DNA of 64,000 nucleotides from Phialocephala subalpina (lineage: Eukaryota > Ascomycota > Leotiomycetes > Helotiales > Mollisiaceae): the NCBI GenBank assembly GCA_900073065.1, contig FJOG01000001.1, positions 2,078,439-2,142,438 on the forward strand, in the 5' to 3' direction. Below the pieces are notes generated by a model that was given only the letters and a program-made list of their open reading frames with translations, had not been told where the DNA came from and made no database searches. Positions 1-12,189 of the stretch are shown one piece after another (within the stretch, counting starts at the first letter, position 1; each line of letters opens with the position of its first letter). Position numbers and translations under genes: made by a program.

Positions 1-1
1 C

Positions 2-364
2 GCTCAAGCTGAAGATCGTGAGGATGTAGCGGCTGCAAAGGTAGCCGAGCGTGAAATTGTTCAAACCGACGCAGCAGACTTTGACGAAAATGCTGCGACA
101 GCTACTGCAACTCCTGCTGGTATCGAAACACCTAGAGAAGGCGACGCCCCTGGCCCAAGCGAGGAAACGCCTGTCGTTGTCGAAGACGCGATAGAGGTTA
201 AGGAGGAAGATGAAGTCAACGCCTGGGGTGAGCGCGTTCGCTCCACTGACGATTACATGTTGGACTACATGACTGCTCAACTCAAGGACACTCCAATCGA
301 GCTGCCTAGGGACAAGAGTAAGAATAAGAAGGGAAGGGACCACCGTTCTCATAGAGCCAGATAA
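2..364 (+). CDS. C-terminal part of an unidentified protein (5' truncated by window edge)
   Basis: An open frame runs from base 2 to a TAA at 362-364 and gives 120 residues with no start inside the window. The first two thirds are acidic and rich in Ala, Glu and Thr (low complexity, probably disordered). A more conserved-looking segment follows (WGERVRSTDDYMLDYM), and the protein ends in a very basic tail rich in Lys, Arg and His. This layout of acidic linker, short amphipathic segment and basic C-terminus is common in nuclear or chromatin-associated proteins, but I do not recognise the family and assign no function. The frame is uninterrupted, so this is probably the last coding exon. Confidence 0.6.
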   Translation, partial: AQAEDREDVAAAKVAEREIVQTDAADFDENAATATATPAGIETPREGDAPGPSEETPVVVEDAIEVKEEDEVNAWGERVRSTDDYMLDYMTAQLKDTPIELPRDKSKNKKGRDHRSHRAR

Positions 365-1475
365 AAGTCTGTTCCGAGATGAATGTCCGTCTCTTTGTAA
401 ATTATTATTTTGGTTTGAGCGAGCATGTTTGATTAGATGGGCTATGTGTATATGAACATCGGACGAAAAGGCGTCAGGACAATATCACATAACTGGAGTT
501 TGCTGCATAGGGTGCCAATCGGTTTTGGGCGCCTCCGGCGAGGAAAATGAGATGGTGTAGAATAGTAATTGCCCAGACATGGCTTGTCAACTTCATGTTG
601 ATATTCATCTTGCAAGTCTGTACCAGCAGTACTCCGCTCCGCTGCTTTCCTACTCGCTTCCCAAATTTTCAATATCGGTTCTTTGGCTCACAACAAAGAT
701 GCCAATTATTCCGAAAATTGTCATGTTTTCATCAAGGACATTCAATACAAATCGATGCATTTTTTCATCCCGAGGTTATAAATTTGGCAGGTAATGTCTC
801 CCAGTATCGGAGATAAGCCGGTGCCGGATATCCTTCATTTCCATACCACGCCATCCGACTTTCTCACGAACCAACTGAGAGTCAGCCAATCACTTTCCTG
901 CCAACGTTATGCCGGAGCCATTTTGTGCATATTTTGTACAGGGACAGTCGCTTTTGATTCACATTTGCTGACAACGCAGCGAGGCTGCGGAGACTATTTT
1001 CACCACCAACCATGCCATTTCTGGATGAACCGGCACACTGTTATTTGAGACCGCCTTAACTTCTTTCTTTCTTCATCTTAAAAGCATTGTACATGCACAG
1101 GATCATCGACATTCACATTTCTACAACTTGCGCGGTTCCAGAGTTGCGACGAAAGCGACTTGAAGTCATTGCGGAGCTATCTCCGAGTCGTCGAGGCTGA
1201 CAAACAGCCTTCCGAGGCTTCCGAGAACTCACCAGGTCGATATCGCGAGCTGACAATCAGACTGCTGACGTTGCGATTTTCGTGGTGGGGTTTCACTGCA
1301 CAGACTACGCCTCGTATTCTGGTCGCAGGACCTTTTCAGACACAATTGGAAGATTGGAAGCTTTGGTTCAAGAGAAGCCACTGCTGTAATTCGGGTGGAG
1401 GGGCAAACCTAAATCACGACCCCTCTGGAAACCATTAGCTTTCGAATTGTCGGGACCTCCTCCACAGAATCGATA
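365..1475. other. Intergenic region, no gene supported
   Basis: It holds the 3' flank of the left-hand gene and the promoter of the acyltransferase gene at 1476. A TATA-like stretch lies near 776-783 and a pyrimidine-rich tract near 1058-1080. The open frames here (the longest is 92 codons, 1160-1438) lack recognisable motifs and splice partners. Confidence 0.4.
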
Positions 1476-2612
1476 ATGAATACCTCCTATATACCGATCC
1501 CAATCGCGGACCTACCGCCTGCGGTGGAGCAGATGGGCCATGATTTCGTGAAAGCCGCCGCCTTCCTCCTCATTCCCACGGAACTTTTATACTTCTCTAT
1601 ATACTTCCATATCAAAGGATACTACAATATCTACCGGAATCTAGCGTTTCTTTCACTTGCAACTTTTTGGATCGCGCCGTACTTTGCTCCAATATCTTGC
1701 GGGCCTGCAAGATGTCTCCAGCATTTCGCCAGTATGCCCCAATACCCCATGCTTTCGGAACCAAGTTTGCTGATATTCTCTAGTTGCAATTGGGACAATG
1801 AAGCTCCTAGATATCTGGGCTCGAAGACACGAACTACCGATATATGCAGCGGGGAGAAGACCACCAGATTGGAAGTTCGCCCTCATCGTTCTAACTGAAC
1901 TTCGTTACGAGTCCTTCGAACCGAACCATATCAGAGTGCCGAGAAGTCAAGAGAACTTCAATGAATCGCTGCAACTTGGAGTGCACACCATTGTGTTCGT
2001 GTTCCTGCAGGCTCTTCCACAGAATTTGCCGACTATCCTTGCTTGGGAAGTGCTGCTAGCAATCTATATCATATGGACAAGCATTCAATTACTCGTTCGG
2101 TACAAGAGTAGTCCGGCTCTATTTGGTCCATTGTATCTGGCAGATAGTCTGACCGGATTTTGGTATGAATCTGGCTACAATACAATCTGAATGTCTGTAC
2201 TGACAATGGACAAACTAGGTCGGAAACATGGCATAATGCCTTCGCCTCGCCCTGCACTTCTTTAGCATACGCGCCTCTCAGATACGGACTTCCGAAATAC
2301 GGCGTGCCAGTTGTGGTAGCACGATCCCTTGGCGTCCTCGGAGCGTTCGCTCTGATGGGGCTCTTCCATATATATGCCCTTTACCCAATCTTGGACCATG
2401 AAGCTCTGATCCGAATTGGGACATTCTTCTTTCTCAATGGCATAGCCACTGTCTCGGAAGCGGCAATATGGGGGCATAAGAAACACTGGATAAAAGCTGG
2501 GTTGGCTTGGATATTTCAAACATCGCTTGCGACTTGGGCGGCTGCTGGTTTGAATATCCCGAATGGGTTGTCGAGGATTCGGTGGAGGGAGATATGTGAT
2601 GCGGCATATTGA
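1476..2612 (+). CDS. MBOAT / wax-synthase-domain acyltransferase-like membrane protein
   Basis: Three exons, 1476-1731, 1784-2162 and 2219-2612, give 342 residues (1029 nt, exact frame). Introns of 52 and 56 nt have GTATG donors and TAG acceptors, and the first has a CTGAT branch. The protein is hydrophobic with about seven to eight membrane spans. The first junction restores AIGTMKLLDIWARR and the second restores FWSETWHNAFASP; both resemble the conserved central block of the fungal wax-synthase (MBOAT_2) family. A conserved-looking His sits in LMGLFHIYALY, where the family carries its active-site His. Such proteins move acyl groups onto alcohols, and fungal members often act as O-acetyltransferases in terpenoid or meroterpenoid pathways. 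The substrate cannot be read from the sequence. The gene is convergent with an ICMT-like gene 250 bp away, a combination that suggests specialised metabolism, but that link is inference. Confidence 0.8.
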
Positions 2613-2783
2613 TGATTGTGAGGGGGGATGCTGCTCGGGTAATGATGGAAGGATTGACGTTGGTTTGTCTTGGATAGGAGATACCCTGATGGTTACTGAT
2701 TTGTTTTCGAATTCAATATTCCTGCCAATGATGCTAAGTGAGAGAAATTGTGACTACCCTAGAGACATTCAGATCGCAAGGAG

Positions 2784-2813
2784 CGGAACTCACAGCGGAA
2801 CTCACAGCGGAAC
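2784..2813. repeat. 12-bp tandem repeat between convergent genes
   Basis: Two and a half perfect copies of CGGAACTCACAG lie in the 250-bp gap between the acyltransferase and ICMT-like genes. Confidence 0.85.
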
Positions 2814-2861
2814 GTTGGCGGGTACCGAGATACTGACACGACGGAGGCCCTATCTGCGAGT

Positions 2862-3785
2862 TCAAAAAACACCTAGAAGGAACCATTTGGTCTTGCCGCT
2901 ATACTCGATCCGTTCCTCGCCAAACTGCTTTTTCAGCATTGCTTCCTCATCGTTGATCACAATCCACAAAAAGTAGGTCAAAGGGAGAAGGGAGGTGAGT
3001 TCTAACAAAGAGATAAGTGAGGCGAGCTCTGAAAGCGATCCCAAGACTCCTCTCCTCCGCCCAAGATGATGGCGTCTAGCAAGCCAACAGTCCACCCACG
3101 TTGCCCCAGAAGACGATGCTGACCACGTACGCCATCATCATTGCTGTGTACACCGGATGTTGCAAATACGCATATATCCCACTTGTAATAAGCTTTTTTG
3201 GCGGTTGAGAGGTACCCGCGAACTCGTTCGCTCCTAAGCTGTGACAATTCCAAAAGCCGAATAGCAGCCGCGGTGAGCACAATAACCATGAAAAGGATGG
3301 TTCCCCAACCCCACGTGAATAGATCTTCGTTCACGAGGTCCGCATTCATACATAACGTTTTGCGCTTATCGGGAGAGAGAATGAACATGCAATGGGTGAA
3401 CCAGACCACGAACAGTGCATATTTGCTGCATTTGAAGATGGGGAGCACGCATTCCCCAAGCTGTTCCATCCGTTCGGATAAGTGGGAATTTAAACTATTT
3501 CTTCTCTCTTGCTCGAGTAGTTCCTCGTGAGTAGGCGCTTCCCGTGGTAAGTTTTTGAGCTCGCGGGAACTGGTAGGCTCCATGGTCTTTGTGGTGTGCT
3601 TGGTAGGCTCGGTCAAACTCAAAGACTGAGAGCTGGTATTCCCGATTTATGAGGAAGAGCCTCAAAAAACCAGATAGGCGTTCGGGATTCAGATTTGGTG
3701 TTTGCGAATCCCGACAGAGATAGATGAGATAGGCGCAGATGGTGAGCCCTCCTATGAGGCTGGTGCTGCGGATGGAGAGGTCCAT
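2862..3785 (-). pseudogene. Isoprenylcysteine carboxyl-methyltransferase-like gene, apparently frameshifted
   Basis: Family signatures are clear on the minus strand. LITSGIYAYLQHPVYT corresponds to the SAM-binding region of ICMT/PEMT-type methyltransferases, and the end carries EEAMLKKQFGEE and a terminal GVF typical of ICMT. The pieces lie in three frames. The last change fits an intron at about 3107-3038, joining FWGNV to ELASL. The change before the HP motif does not: the sequence reads ...ELSQL in one frame and GANEFAGT in the frame one base on (about 3232-3238), with no GT-AG pair that fits, so a one-base insertion is the simplest reading. The 5' part is also unresolved. An N-terminal exon from ATG 3785 encodes one membrane helix, but I could not join it cleanly to the frame starting around 3622, where a downstream ATG near 3587 could be used. 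ICMTs methylate prenylated Cys in the ER membrane, and fungal paralogues also occur in metabolic clusters. A sequencing error is the main alternative to true loss. Confidence 0.65.
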
Positions 3786-4333
3786 GGCAATGGTGTTCTG
3801 ACTCGAGTCGAGTGTGGGGTTGGGTTTTTTGAAAGTAAGAACCGTTTGTTGTAAGGGAGATCCTATGAGAAAGGTAGGGATGTATCAACCCAAATGTGTG
3901 ACGGGAAAGGAGGATGTAGAAATGGAGAATGGAATATAAGAGTAGCTCTTTTATACCTAGGCACTCTGTGTGACTATCATCTGGATCGACTGACCATATC
4001 AGAGTCATTCGCTACCACTTTTTCCCACATAGGACCCTACATGTAAGAATAGTGCGGATAATCTTCCACTTGCCTTTATTTGGCTTTCTGAAGTCAAGTC
4101 GGCGTGTAGAATAATACCTGTATGGCTCATGAAATTCAAAGGTAAGAATCTCGAGGAAGTTCAAGCTCGCACGGCTCGGCGATACCCATTTTGCCCAAAG
4201 CAGCTTCTGCAAGGCGGTGAGAACTAGCAGATCGCAACGAAACTCGAGAGTGAGACATGACATCTTTGCTGCCTTTTGCGCAGGATGTATGGCTGCAGAT
4301 AGCAAGATGATTCTTGCAAAGCCCACATGAATC
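3786..4333. other. Divergent intergenic region between the ICMT-like gene and trs130
   Basis: No gene is supported. A minus-strand open frame of about 200 codons overlaps the first exon of trs130 and has no family features. The region probably holds the promoters of both flanking genes. Confidence 0.4.
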
Positions 4334-7300
4334 ATGGAGGAGATATCATCCAGCTCCAAAGTCACTGGTATTCCATATATGTATTCCTTTAAGCTCCTCC
4401 GACTAATTGTTTCCCGCAGTCGAGTACTTCGACCCCTATGCAGTCTACCAGCTGCTTTCGCCAGGTCTCCTACCTCGATTACCTCTTCGAAATCTTCACT
4501 GGGAATCTCACGCTGGGCCCCTACGCTCCATATCGACTCTACACATAGACCTAAAACCGTCCGCGCAAGATGTCCATCACTCTTCAATAATAGACCCAGC
4601 AACCGCCAGCACGACAAGTCTTTCAAGAGTCAAAAGTGAAGATTCAACAGCCAGCGGGGATGATGGTTTCAAGACACAAGCATTGGGTCAGCCGGCAGGT
4701 GAAAGGCCGGAGTCTGTGTCTGGACACCCGAAGCCTGTGAAGGAACGAAGACATCAGATACCGGGACTCAGACAGACTCCCTATCTCAAGGTTTTCTTTT
4801 TACGATGTGATGATAATGACACATACAAGAGCCAGACTCGGAAGCAGGTTAGAGAGTGGATCAAAGAGCATACACCGCCAGCTCAGAGCACCACGAAGGT
4901 CACTGCACAAGAGAATCATGATGCCTACGAATGGATGATAGTACATGTTATTGTACCAAACACAGCTGCGGCTACACAGCCTCGAACAAGCGGAAAGAGC
5001 TCAGAGAGTAGCTCGGGTTCCATCTCCGAGAAGTCTGGCACAAGATGGCGTGGTGGAGGGTCGTCCACAATTCTGGAGAAACTGCGAGCAGACTTTAATG
5101 GCACATCCAAGTCTGCTGTGGACAGGATAGCTCAAATTCGTATCGGCATTAATGATGTGCCGTACGATATGCTCCCCCGAGTTGTGCCAGCAATTCCAGG
5201 TTCATACAGTGAGACGCCGCAGGAGAACGAAAACGCCTGGGTCGACTTGGTTTCGAAGCTCAAATCACTTATTCTCGCATCATTTGATATGCGTGTAAGC
5301 CAATACGAAGAGGATATCCGTGAGAAGGATACTCAGCGATCCTTACCAGGCTGGAACTTTTGCACATTCTTCGTGCTGAAGGAAGGTCTTGCTCGAGGGT
5401 TTGAAAGTGTCGGACTTGTGGAAGATGCTCTTGTGGGGTATGATGAGCTAGCAGTAGGGCTTGATGCCATTATCAGGGAGCAATCCTCGACGGGCTCGAG
5501 TGTTGCGCGTGGTGGCACATTTTTACCTTTTACGGAGGATCTCAAGCGTCAGGCAGAGCAAGCTAGGGCTGCTATTTTACGGGATATGGGCTCAGAAGAT
5601 GCTACTGAGAGCGAGGAACCTATCGATTTGCAGTCTACGACCAAGGTCTCGGAGCATGAAGACAATGAGGTCCCTTTGAATGCATCGAAAAAGCGTTACC
5701 GAGAGCTTATTCTTGCCAACAATATCTCCATTTTTGATTTCCGCTGCTACCTTTTCGCACGTCAGCTTTCGCTGTTATTGCGTCTCGCAAATGCATGGTC
5801 ATCACAAGAAGAGCTTCTCGCAAAACTCAAAGAGCAACGAGAGTCAAGCTTACAGGGTGTTGCTGCTCGTCTTCCTGCTTCTCAGCCTGCTGACGATGCC
5901 GAAGTCCTTGCTATACTTGGAGAAATTTGTAGAAGGTCTATGGACTTCATTGCATCCATCTCTCGTATAATAAGGGAAGATATCTGGACATCTTGCAAAG
6001 CTTCAAATGCTCCGCCAGACGAACAAGCTGAAATTGTCGATCCTGTCATGACACAAGTTGTTGACAACATTGTTTCTTCGTTCACGTTCGCGATTGCGCA
6101 ACAAATTCTCGCGCAAACTTCCACGAAGTCGTTGCCCATTCCACCATCTACACTAGCTCCGCCTAGTAGCAAAATAGGTCTCGATGGGCAAGAGCCTAAA
6201 GCTGCTATACCAGAGCCAAAGACAATGATGCATCCTGCCAGAAGTAGCTCTCTTGCGCTTCGATCAAGCTCGCGAGAGCCACATAGTCCAGGACGGTTTC
6301 CCGGTGCCAGAAGGTCGTCTGTTCCTGAGCAAGGTACAGCTGCTTCACCTTTTCTGAAAGCTGGCCTGGAACAACTTGCTGGCCATCGAGCTGAACTCTA
6401 TGTCCTGTCAAGGAATATCCTCGAACAAGTGGGTAAAAAACGTGGATGGAGCTCCGGTTGGGCGGTGGTAGAGGATCTTCAAGCAGGCGACAGCGGCGAG
6501 ATGGAAGACGTCGATCTCAACCAAGAAGCTGCTTCTGGGTCCGGCGAGACATCTTCCCTCTCCAAGATCCCACCTTCATCACATGGCATCGAGAACAAGC
6601 TTCTCGAGACTGCCGTTGATAACAAGGAGGATTTCTACCGGCTATACGAGACATTAACAGACAAAGCACTTCGCCATTATACCGTTGCTAACCACGTACA
6701 ATCTGTTCAGTCGAATATGGCAGACCTTGCTATCCTCAAGTACCATCTCAAAGACTATGCTGCTGCTGCCTCTTACTTCTATCGCATGACTCCTTTTTAT
6801 GCCGAGGGTGGATGGGCGCAAGTTGAGCTCTCCATGTTGATTCTGTACGCCAGATGCTTGCGGGAACTTCAGCGAAAAGAAGAGTATGTCCGTGTTGTAC
6901 TGAAGCTGTTGTCGAAATCTGCTATGGTAGAAAAGGAAAGGATGCTACGCAAATCTACCTTGCAGATAGGTCGCAGTAGTAGTCTGAGCCCCGAGGTCTT
7001 GCCAACCGATTCGTATTTACCAGATCTGTTGGACATCACGAGAACTTTGCCGCATGAGGTACTTGTTCCTCTACAGAACTTTTTTGCTTCTGTTGAGGTC
7101 GACAATACAATTCGATATCACCCGGAGGCAGACAGCTTTGGCTTACAGCTTCGATTAAACTATTTACTTTCAGACGACATCACTATCGAAAAGGCCAAAG
7201 TCAGGATCGTACCCCTAGCTGGAGAAACGAGTCGAGAGATATGGCTGGAGATGGAAGGTGACACCGTGTTCAAGAAAGGAAATGCTAGGTTAGCGGTGAC

Positions 7301-9130
7301 AAGCAACGTGAGTTTTGGTCCCATTCTTCTGCAGTGCCAAGTTCTAATTCAACGATCAAGACCATCATTCCTGGAGCATATACTACCACCCACGTCATCC
7401 TTCAAACCAGCAACATCACTCTCCAATACGACCACAACAGTGCCAATACTCCCGGTCCAAAAGCCGCCACTTTTTTCAGATGTCCAAAGCTTCTGATCTA
7501 CCACAGGTCAGAGGCAATCAACGTGAGACTTTTCGCCTCTAGATATATGCATCTAGATCGGAATCGCTCCCTCGAAATCGAATTATCACCTGGTTGGAAC
7601 AATATCACGAATGGCGAACTTCATGTTCGAGCGGCAACTGCAGGTCTGAGAGTGCAGACGAGCGAGGCCAAAGTTATGGTTGGATCTTTGGAAATCTCCA
7701 ACAAGTCGGAAGCTGGCATTGTCCGGTTCGGTGCGATGGAGCAATATTCGAGCTCCAAATTGGTCATGCCTTTCAATCTCGAGCACGAAGTCAGCGAGAT
7801 TTCCCTCAAGATCGAGATCACCTACACTACGGAGAAGGGCACTTTCTTCTTTGCTACTACGCCCTCGGTCTCTATCATGCTCCCGCTTGGGGTTAACGTC
7901 CAAGATGTCTTCAAGCATAAGGCACTCTTCTCTAAATTCACGATATCATCATCTACTTCTAGTCCCCTTCGTCTTCTGAGCTCCCGATTAGAAGGCTCAG
8001 AGGTCTTTGGTGCTGAAGGCGGAGTTCCGATCTCCAAACCATTGGTCATATTTCCACGCCAGCCTGCATCAATGCTTTACAAGATCACGAAACTGAAGTC
8101 TCTACCGAAGGCGCAAAGCGATTCCCGAAAGGGTCCGAAATCATCCTTATCCTTAGTGCTCAATTATACATGTATAGAGGAAGAGATCGAAGATGCAGTA
8201 GCTGAGAATCTTGGCCAATACCTCGAGGAGAAATCGCTCAGTTCCTACACACGACTCATAGTCCCAGTTGTGCTTGCCGAATTACGAGCACACCTATCTC
8301 CGTACGATTTTGAGCGAACAGCGATATTGAATGAAGTCTCGATGTCTGCTCTGTCGTCTGTCTATTGGCGAGATCACTTCTCAGGTCTCGGTCGAGCACA
8401 AAATTCGAGCAAAGATGCTGCAGTCCTCGTGGAAGAGTGTCTCCAGAACTGGCTACAACAGAAATCCAGTATATCTTTGGCTCCATCGTCTATCAACAAG
8501 GAGTCAGACCGCAACAATCGATCGATTGTCATTCCTGTCGACGTCCCTTCAGTGACAGTCGTCCACACTGCGGATCTCAAACTGCTTGATCCCTCGTCAA
8601 CCGCTTCCAACATGATCGTGGCAGCCACAAACCAACCCATATCTGCATCCATAAACATCAAATGGACTAGGGTATGGGAGACTCATATTACCTCGGAAAA
8701 TGGTGTTGGAACCCAATCCGACTTCATCGAGTTCTTTTACGAGGTTTCAGGTGCATCAGATACCTGGCTCATCGGTGGAAGGAGAAAGGGTCATTTCAAA
8801 ATGCCCAGAAAGGCTCAAGAGCAGGATAGCAAGCAGAAGCTCTCATTCCCGGTGGTACTCATTCCTTTGAGAGAAGGGTTTCTCCCATTTCCGAGCGTTG
8901 ATATCAAGCCTGCCCATTTCAAAGCTGGCGGTCATGCTGAAAACGAACGGGTCAAGCAGGCGGCTGTGACCTGCGAAACGGACTTCAGGAATGCTGGAGA
9001 GACGTTGAGAGTGATTAGTGATGCACGAAAGACGACAGTGAGCCTCGACGCAAGCGGACCTCAAGGCGGTGCATGGCTATTGGAGAGTGAGAGGAGGAGT
9101 ATGGGCAATGGAGGAATTGTACTAGGATGA
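4334..9130 (+). CDS. trs130: TRAPP II complex subunit Trs130 (TRAPPC10 homologue)
   Basis: Exons 4334-4367, 4420-7307 and 7361-9130 total 4692 nt and encode 1563 residues. The first exon supplies only MEEISSSSKVT. Its 52-nt intron (GTATTC, branch CTAAT, GCAG) joins it to VEYFDPYAVYQLLSPGLL, the typical start of this family. The second intron (53 nt, GTGAGT, TTCTAAT, AAG) falls in the C-terminal half, at a junction reading TSN/TIIPGAY. The block RYRELILANNISIFDFRCYL is the conserved TRAPPC10 core. The C-terminal half is beta-rich, as in Trs130 carboxy domains. Trs130 is a core subunit of TRAPPII, the guanine-nucleotide exchange and tethering complex acting on Ypt31/Rab11 at the late Golgi, and it is essential in yeast. 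Length fits filamentous-fungus orthologues. Identification is confident; exact intron ends are inferred from phase and signals. Confidence 0.9.
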
Positions 9131-10136
9131 TGACCTGAAGCCTCAAGGATAGCGTATCCAATACCCAGGAGCGCGGAATGCAGAATTAGCTTTACTGCGA
9201 GATGATAACTTCCATTCATACGAGGGTGCGAGATCTTAACGACAACCAAACAGCAGCCGCGGCCTCTTTCCTTTGCAAAGTCCTGCCATATTCATGTTAA
9301 ATTAGGCACTTGCTGGGACAGAGATTACACGATTCGAGGCCAGAATTATTGCTTTTCAGATTGACCAATTTATGAAAGTCTTGTCAATGGCCAGCTTTGG
9401 CAAGGACATCGCCCCTGCGGCAAAGCCCCATCATCCCATGGCTTCATGCACTATGAGAATCATCTCGCGATTCTAGAAGTTTTCTGCGAAAGACCCTGCT
9501 TCAGATAAAGCAGATCCTAGACCCCTCATTTGTGTGCTATTGATAAGCCATCAAAAAGTTTACTCAAGTTTCTGGGGTCTGGATCTTGTACCGCAAGGCT
9601 TGTGGCGTCGACGGCGATTGCTGATGCTGCAAGACATCTACCTAAATTCCCAGCATCCGAAACCCAAAATTTCTCCCTCCTGCAATGTTCATCGAATTGC
9701 GTTTCTTTACAAGTGATGAAACGTAACAATTCAGATAAAGCCGGGGCAGGGTAAGCTTTCTCGCCTCTCGCCTCCCTTATCAACGGGCAACTATTCTCAA
9801 AGGGGGCAATATTTACCTTCCCTGGAAGCTGACGGTGGAGGCTAGCGCTGTCCGTACCCGCAGGCGACGAATAAAACCCTTGCGCTACTGCAACCGTGCA
9901 CGACTATCTTGGTCCTTCAACCTTCTCCTCCCAGATCTCCAGATTTTTCGATCCTGATACCGATATGGGATGGGTCTGTTCGGCCTCTCCGCTGCGTATC
10001 CAGTGATAAGATACGCTTACATTTTGACTTGGTATCAAGTAATTATTGCCTCGGGGTTCGGGATGTGACTTTATAAAGTGCTGTTACCCCCAGAACGGAA
10101 GAAAGAGGTTTTTGGTATCTCATCACGTGTGGCAAA
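9131..10136. other. Intergenic region upstream of the amino-acid permease
   Basis: No gene is supported. The stretch carries several GATA boxes (listed separately) and a TATA-like TTATAAAG at about 10071-10078, some 60 bp before the permease ATG. Confidence 0.45.
9503..10013. promoter_or_regulatory. Cluster of GATA boxes upstream of the amino-acid permease
   Basis: HGATAR-type sites are seen at 9503-9508 (AGATAA), 9541-9547 (TGATAAG), 9733-9738 (AGATAA), 9777-9782 (TTATCA, reverse orientation) and 10004-10010 (TGATAAG, followed directly by ATA). GATA factors such as AreA/NIT2 activate permease genes under nitrogen limitation through such sites. Several boxes in 510 bp fit that control, but short GATA motifs also occur by chance. 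Confidence 0.45.
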
Positions 10137-12107
10137 ATGGCGGAGATCAAGTATGCTACGGAGGACTATCCTTCGGACGAGAAGGCAGTTCCTACCTACG
10201 ATGCTGCTGCGAGCGAAGATGGGGTTATTGTCGAGAATTTCGGCGATCTCAAGCGCAAACTTAGTGGGAGACAGATTCAGATGATTACAATTGGAGGATC
10301 AATTGGTACCGCCCTGTTCGTCAGTATTGGATCGGGTCTTGTTCAAGGTGGGCCTGGGAGCTTGTTGATTGCTTTCACGCTTTACTGCTTCTTTTTGGCG
10401 GCTGTCAATAATTGTATGGCTGAAATGGCAGTCTTCATGCCAGTCAGTGGATCGTTCGTTCGAATGGGTAGCAAGTGGATTGATGAAGCTTTCGGATTCA
10501 TGCTTGGGTGGAACTTCTTCTTATACGGTCAGTATCCCCCCAAACTAAGCCAGAACCCGAAACTAAACAACGTCCAGAGGCTGTCCTTATTCCCTGGGAG
10601 ATCTCCGCTTTAAATCTCGTCTTGACTTTCTGGAGAGACGACATTCCGTTAGCTGCTGTCTGCGCTGGCTGCATCGTTCTCTACGGAATCATCAACCTGT
10701 TCGCCGTCAAATGGTACGGAGAGTCTGAGTTCTGGCTTTCGTCGGGAAAGCTGCTTCTCATCATCATGCTCTTCTGCTTCACCTTCATCACCATGGTTGG
10801 AGGCAACCCAAAACACGACGCCTACGGGTTCCGGTACTGGCGTGAACCAGGAGCATTCGCAGAGTACGTCACTACAGGTCCCCTAGGAAAATTCGAAGGT
10901 TTCCTTGCCGCATTATGGAAAGCAGCTTTCACCATCGTTGGCCCTGAATACATTGCTATGATGGCAGGTGAGGCGAGTCATCCAAGAAAGAACTTGAAAC
11001 GAGCATTCAAGACCATCTATCTTCGATTCGGCCTCTTTTTCATCGGTGGTGCATTGGCTTGTGGAATTGTCATTCCGTACAATGACCCAACTCTGATCAG
11101 CATTCTGTCTAGCGACAGCGCAGCATCTGGAACTGCTGCTTCTAGTCCTTACGTTATTGCCATGCAGAACCTTGGGATCGGCGTTCTTCCACATCTTACC
11201 AATGCTCTGCTTGTCACTTCGATTTTCAGTGCTGGGAACTCATACGTGTAAGTTCTTCCAAAGTCCCAAATATGGCCCGACATTGACAGGGTGAAAATAG
11301 GTATTGTGCGTCTCGAACACTCTACAGTCTTTCGCTTGACGGCCATGCCCCGCGATTTCTCCAGAAATGTACCAAGAAAGGTGTCCCAATTTGGTGTTTC
11401 TGTGTGACGATGATTTTCCCATTCTTGAGTTTCCTCGCTGTGGGAACAAGTTCGGGGCAAGTCATTACTTGGTGAGTTCTCCCCTTTCCCCATCCATCTC
11501 CCGACAGACGCTAACATACTTTCCTTTCTCCCAGGCTGGCGAACTTGACAGAAGCATCTCAGATCATTGACTACATCTGCATGTGTATGATTTACATCTA
11601 CTTTTACCGCGCGCTTAAAGCTCAAAATTTCGATCGTAAAGATCTTCCGTACGTGGGCTGGGCACAGCCTTATTGCGCTTGGTTTGGTCTTGGGACGATG
11701 ATTTTTACTGTGAGCTGTTATGGATATGCTACGTTCTTGCCAGGATGTGAGTGAATTTTCCCTTCTCCTGATGCTCATTCAGATTTGCGGAGAGTAGCTA
11801 CTGACAAAGCGATAGGGTGGGATGTGGGAACATTCTTCTCGTACTATACCATGGTGTTCGTGTGCCCAATTTTGTATGTTGGATGGAAAGTCGTATGGAA
11901 GACGAAAGTCGTCAAACCTGAAGAGGCGGATTTGGTATGTTCCCCTTTTTCCTCGTTGTGGAACAAGACGCTAACATAAAGCAGGTTTGGGAGAGACCAG
12001 TCATCGATGCATACGAAGCCAACACGCTCGAACCACACATGACTTTCTGGGAAGAGATCAAGATGATGGGAGGCTGGAAGAAGGAGGAACACAGCCATGC
12101 AGCGTAG
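10137..12107 (+). CDS. Amino-acid permease (APC superfamily, fungal YAT type)
   Basis: Six exons (10137-10527, 10578-11247, 11301-11471, 11535-11746, 11816-11934, 11985-12107) total 1686 nt and give 561 residues. The five introns are 50-69 nt. Every junction restores a conserved run, for example FFLYEAVLIPWE at the first and ADLVWERPV at the last. The cytoplasmic N-terminus leads into ITIGGSIGTALFVSIGSGL, the first-helix signature of fungal amino-acid permeases. GPEYIAMMAGEASHPRKN is the conserved loop after the sixth helix. About twelve helices are expected, followed by a short C-tail. The protein should import amino acids across the plasma membrane by proton symport; specificity cannot be read. 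The ATG chosen is the first in frame and gives a normal-length N-tail with Lys residues that could be ubiquitinated. Upstream GATA boxes suggest nitrogen control. Confidence 0.9.
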
Positions 12108-12189
12108 ACTCTAAGTCAAGTTGTCTGATGGAAAGTAAGGTGCAGTGTATGAAGAAGTCAACGACTCAACTTCCAATCTAGTGCATCAT

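Noticed and set aside
61..246. Minus-strand Ser/Ala-rich open frame
   Set aside because: It is antisense to the clear C-terminal coding frame 2-364 and is pure low complexity.
1160..1438. 92-codon plus-strand frame upstream of the acyltransferase
   Set aside because: No family motif, no splice continuity with 1476, and the acyltransferase start is already complete.
4012..4626. 204-codon minus-strand frame overlapping the trs130 start
   Set aside because: Antisense to a confident Trs130 N-terminus; no recognisable motifs.
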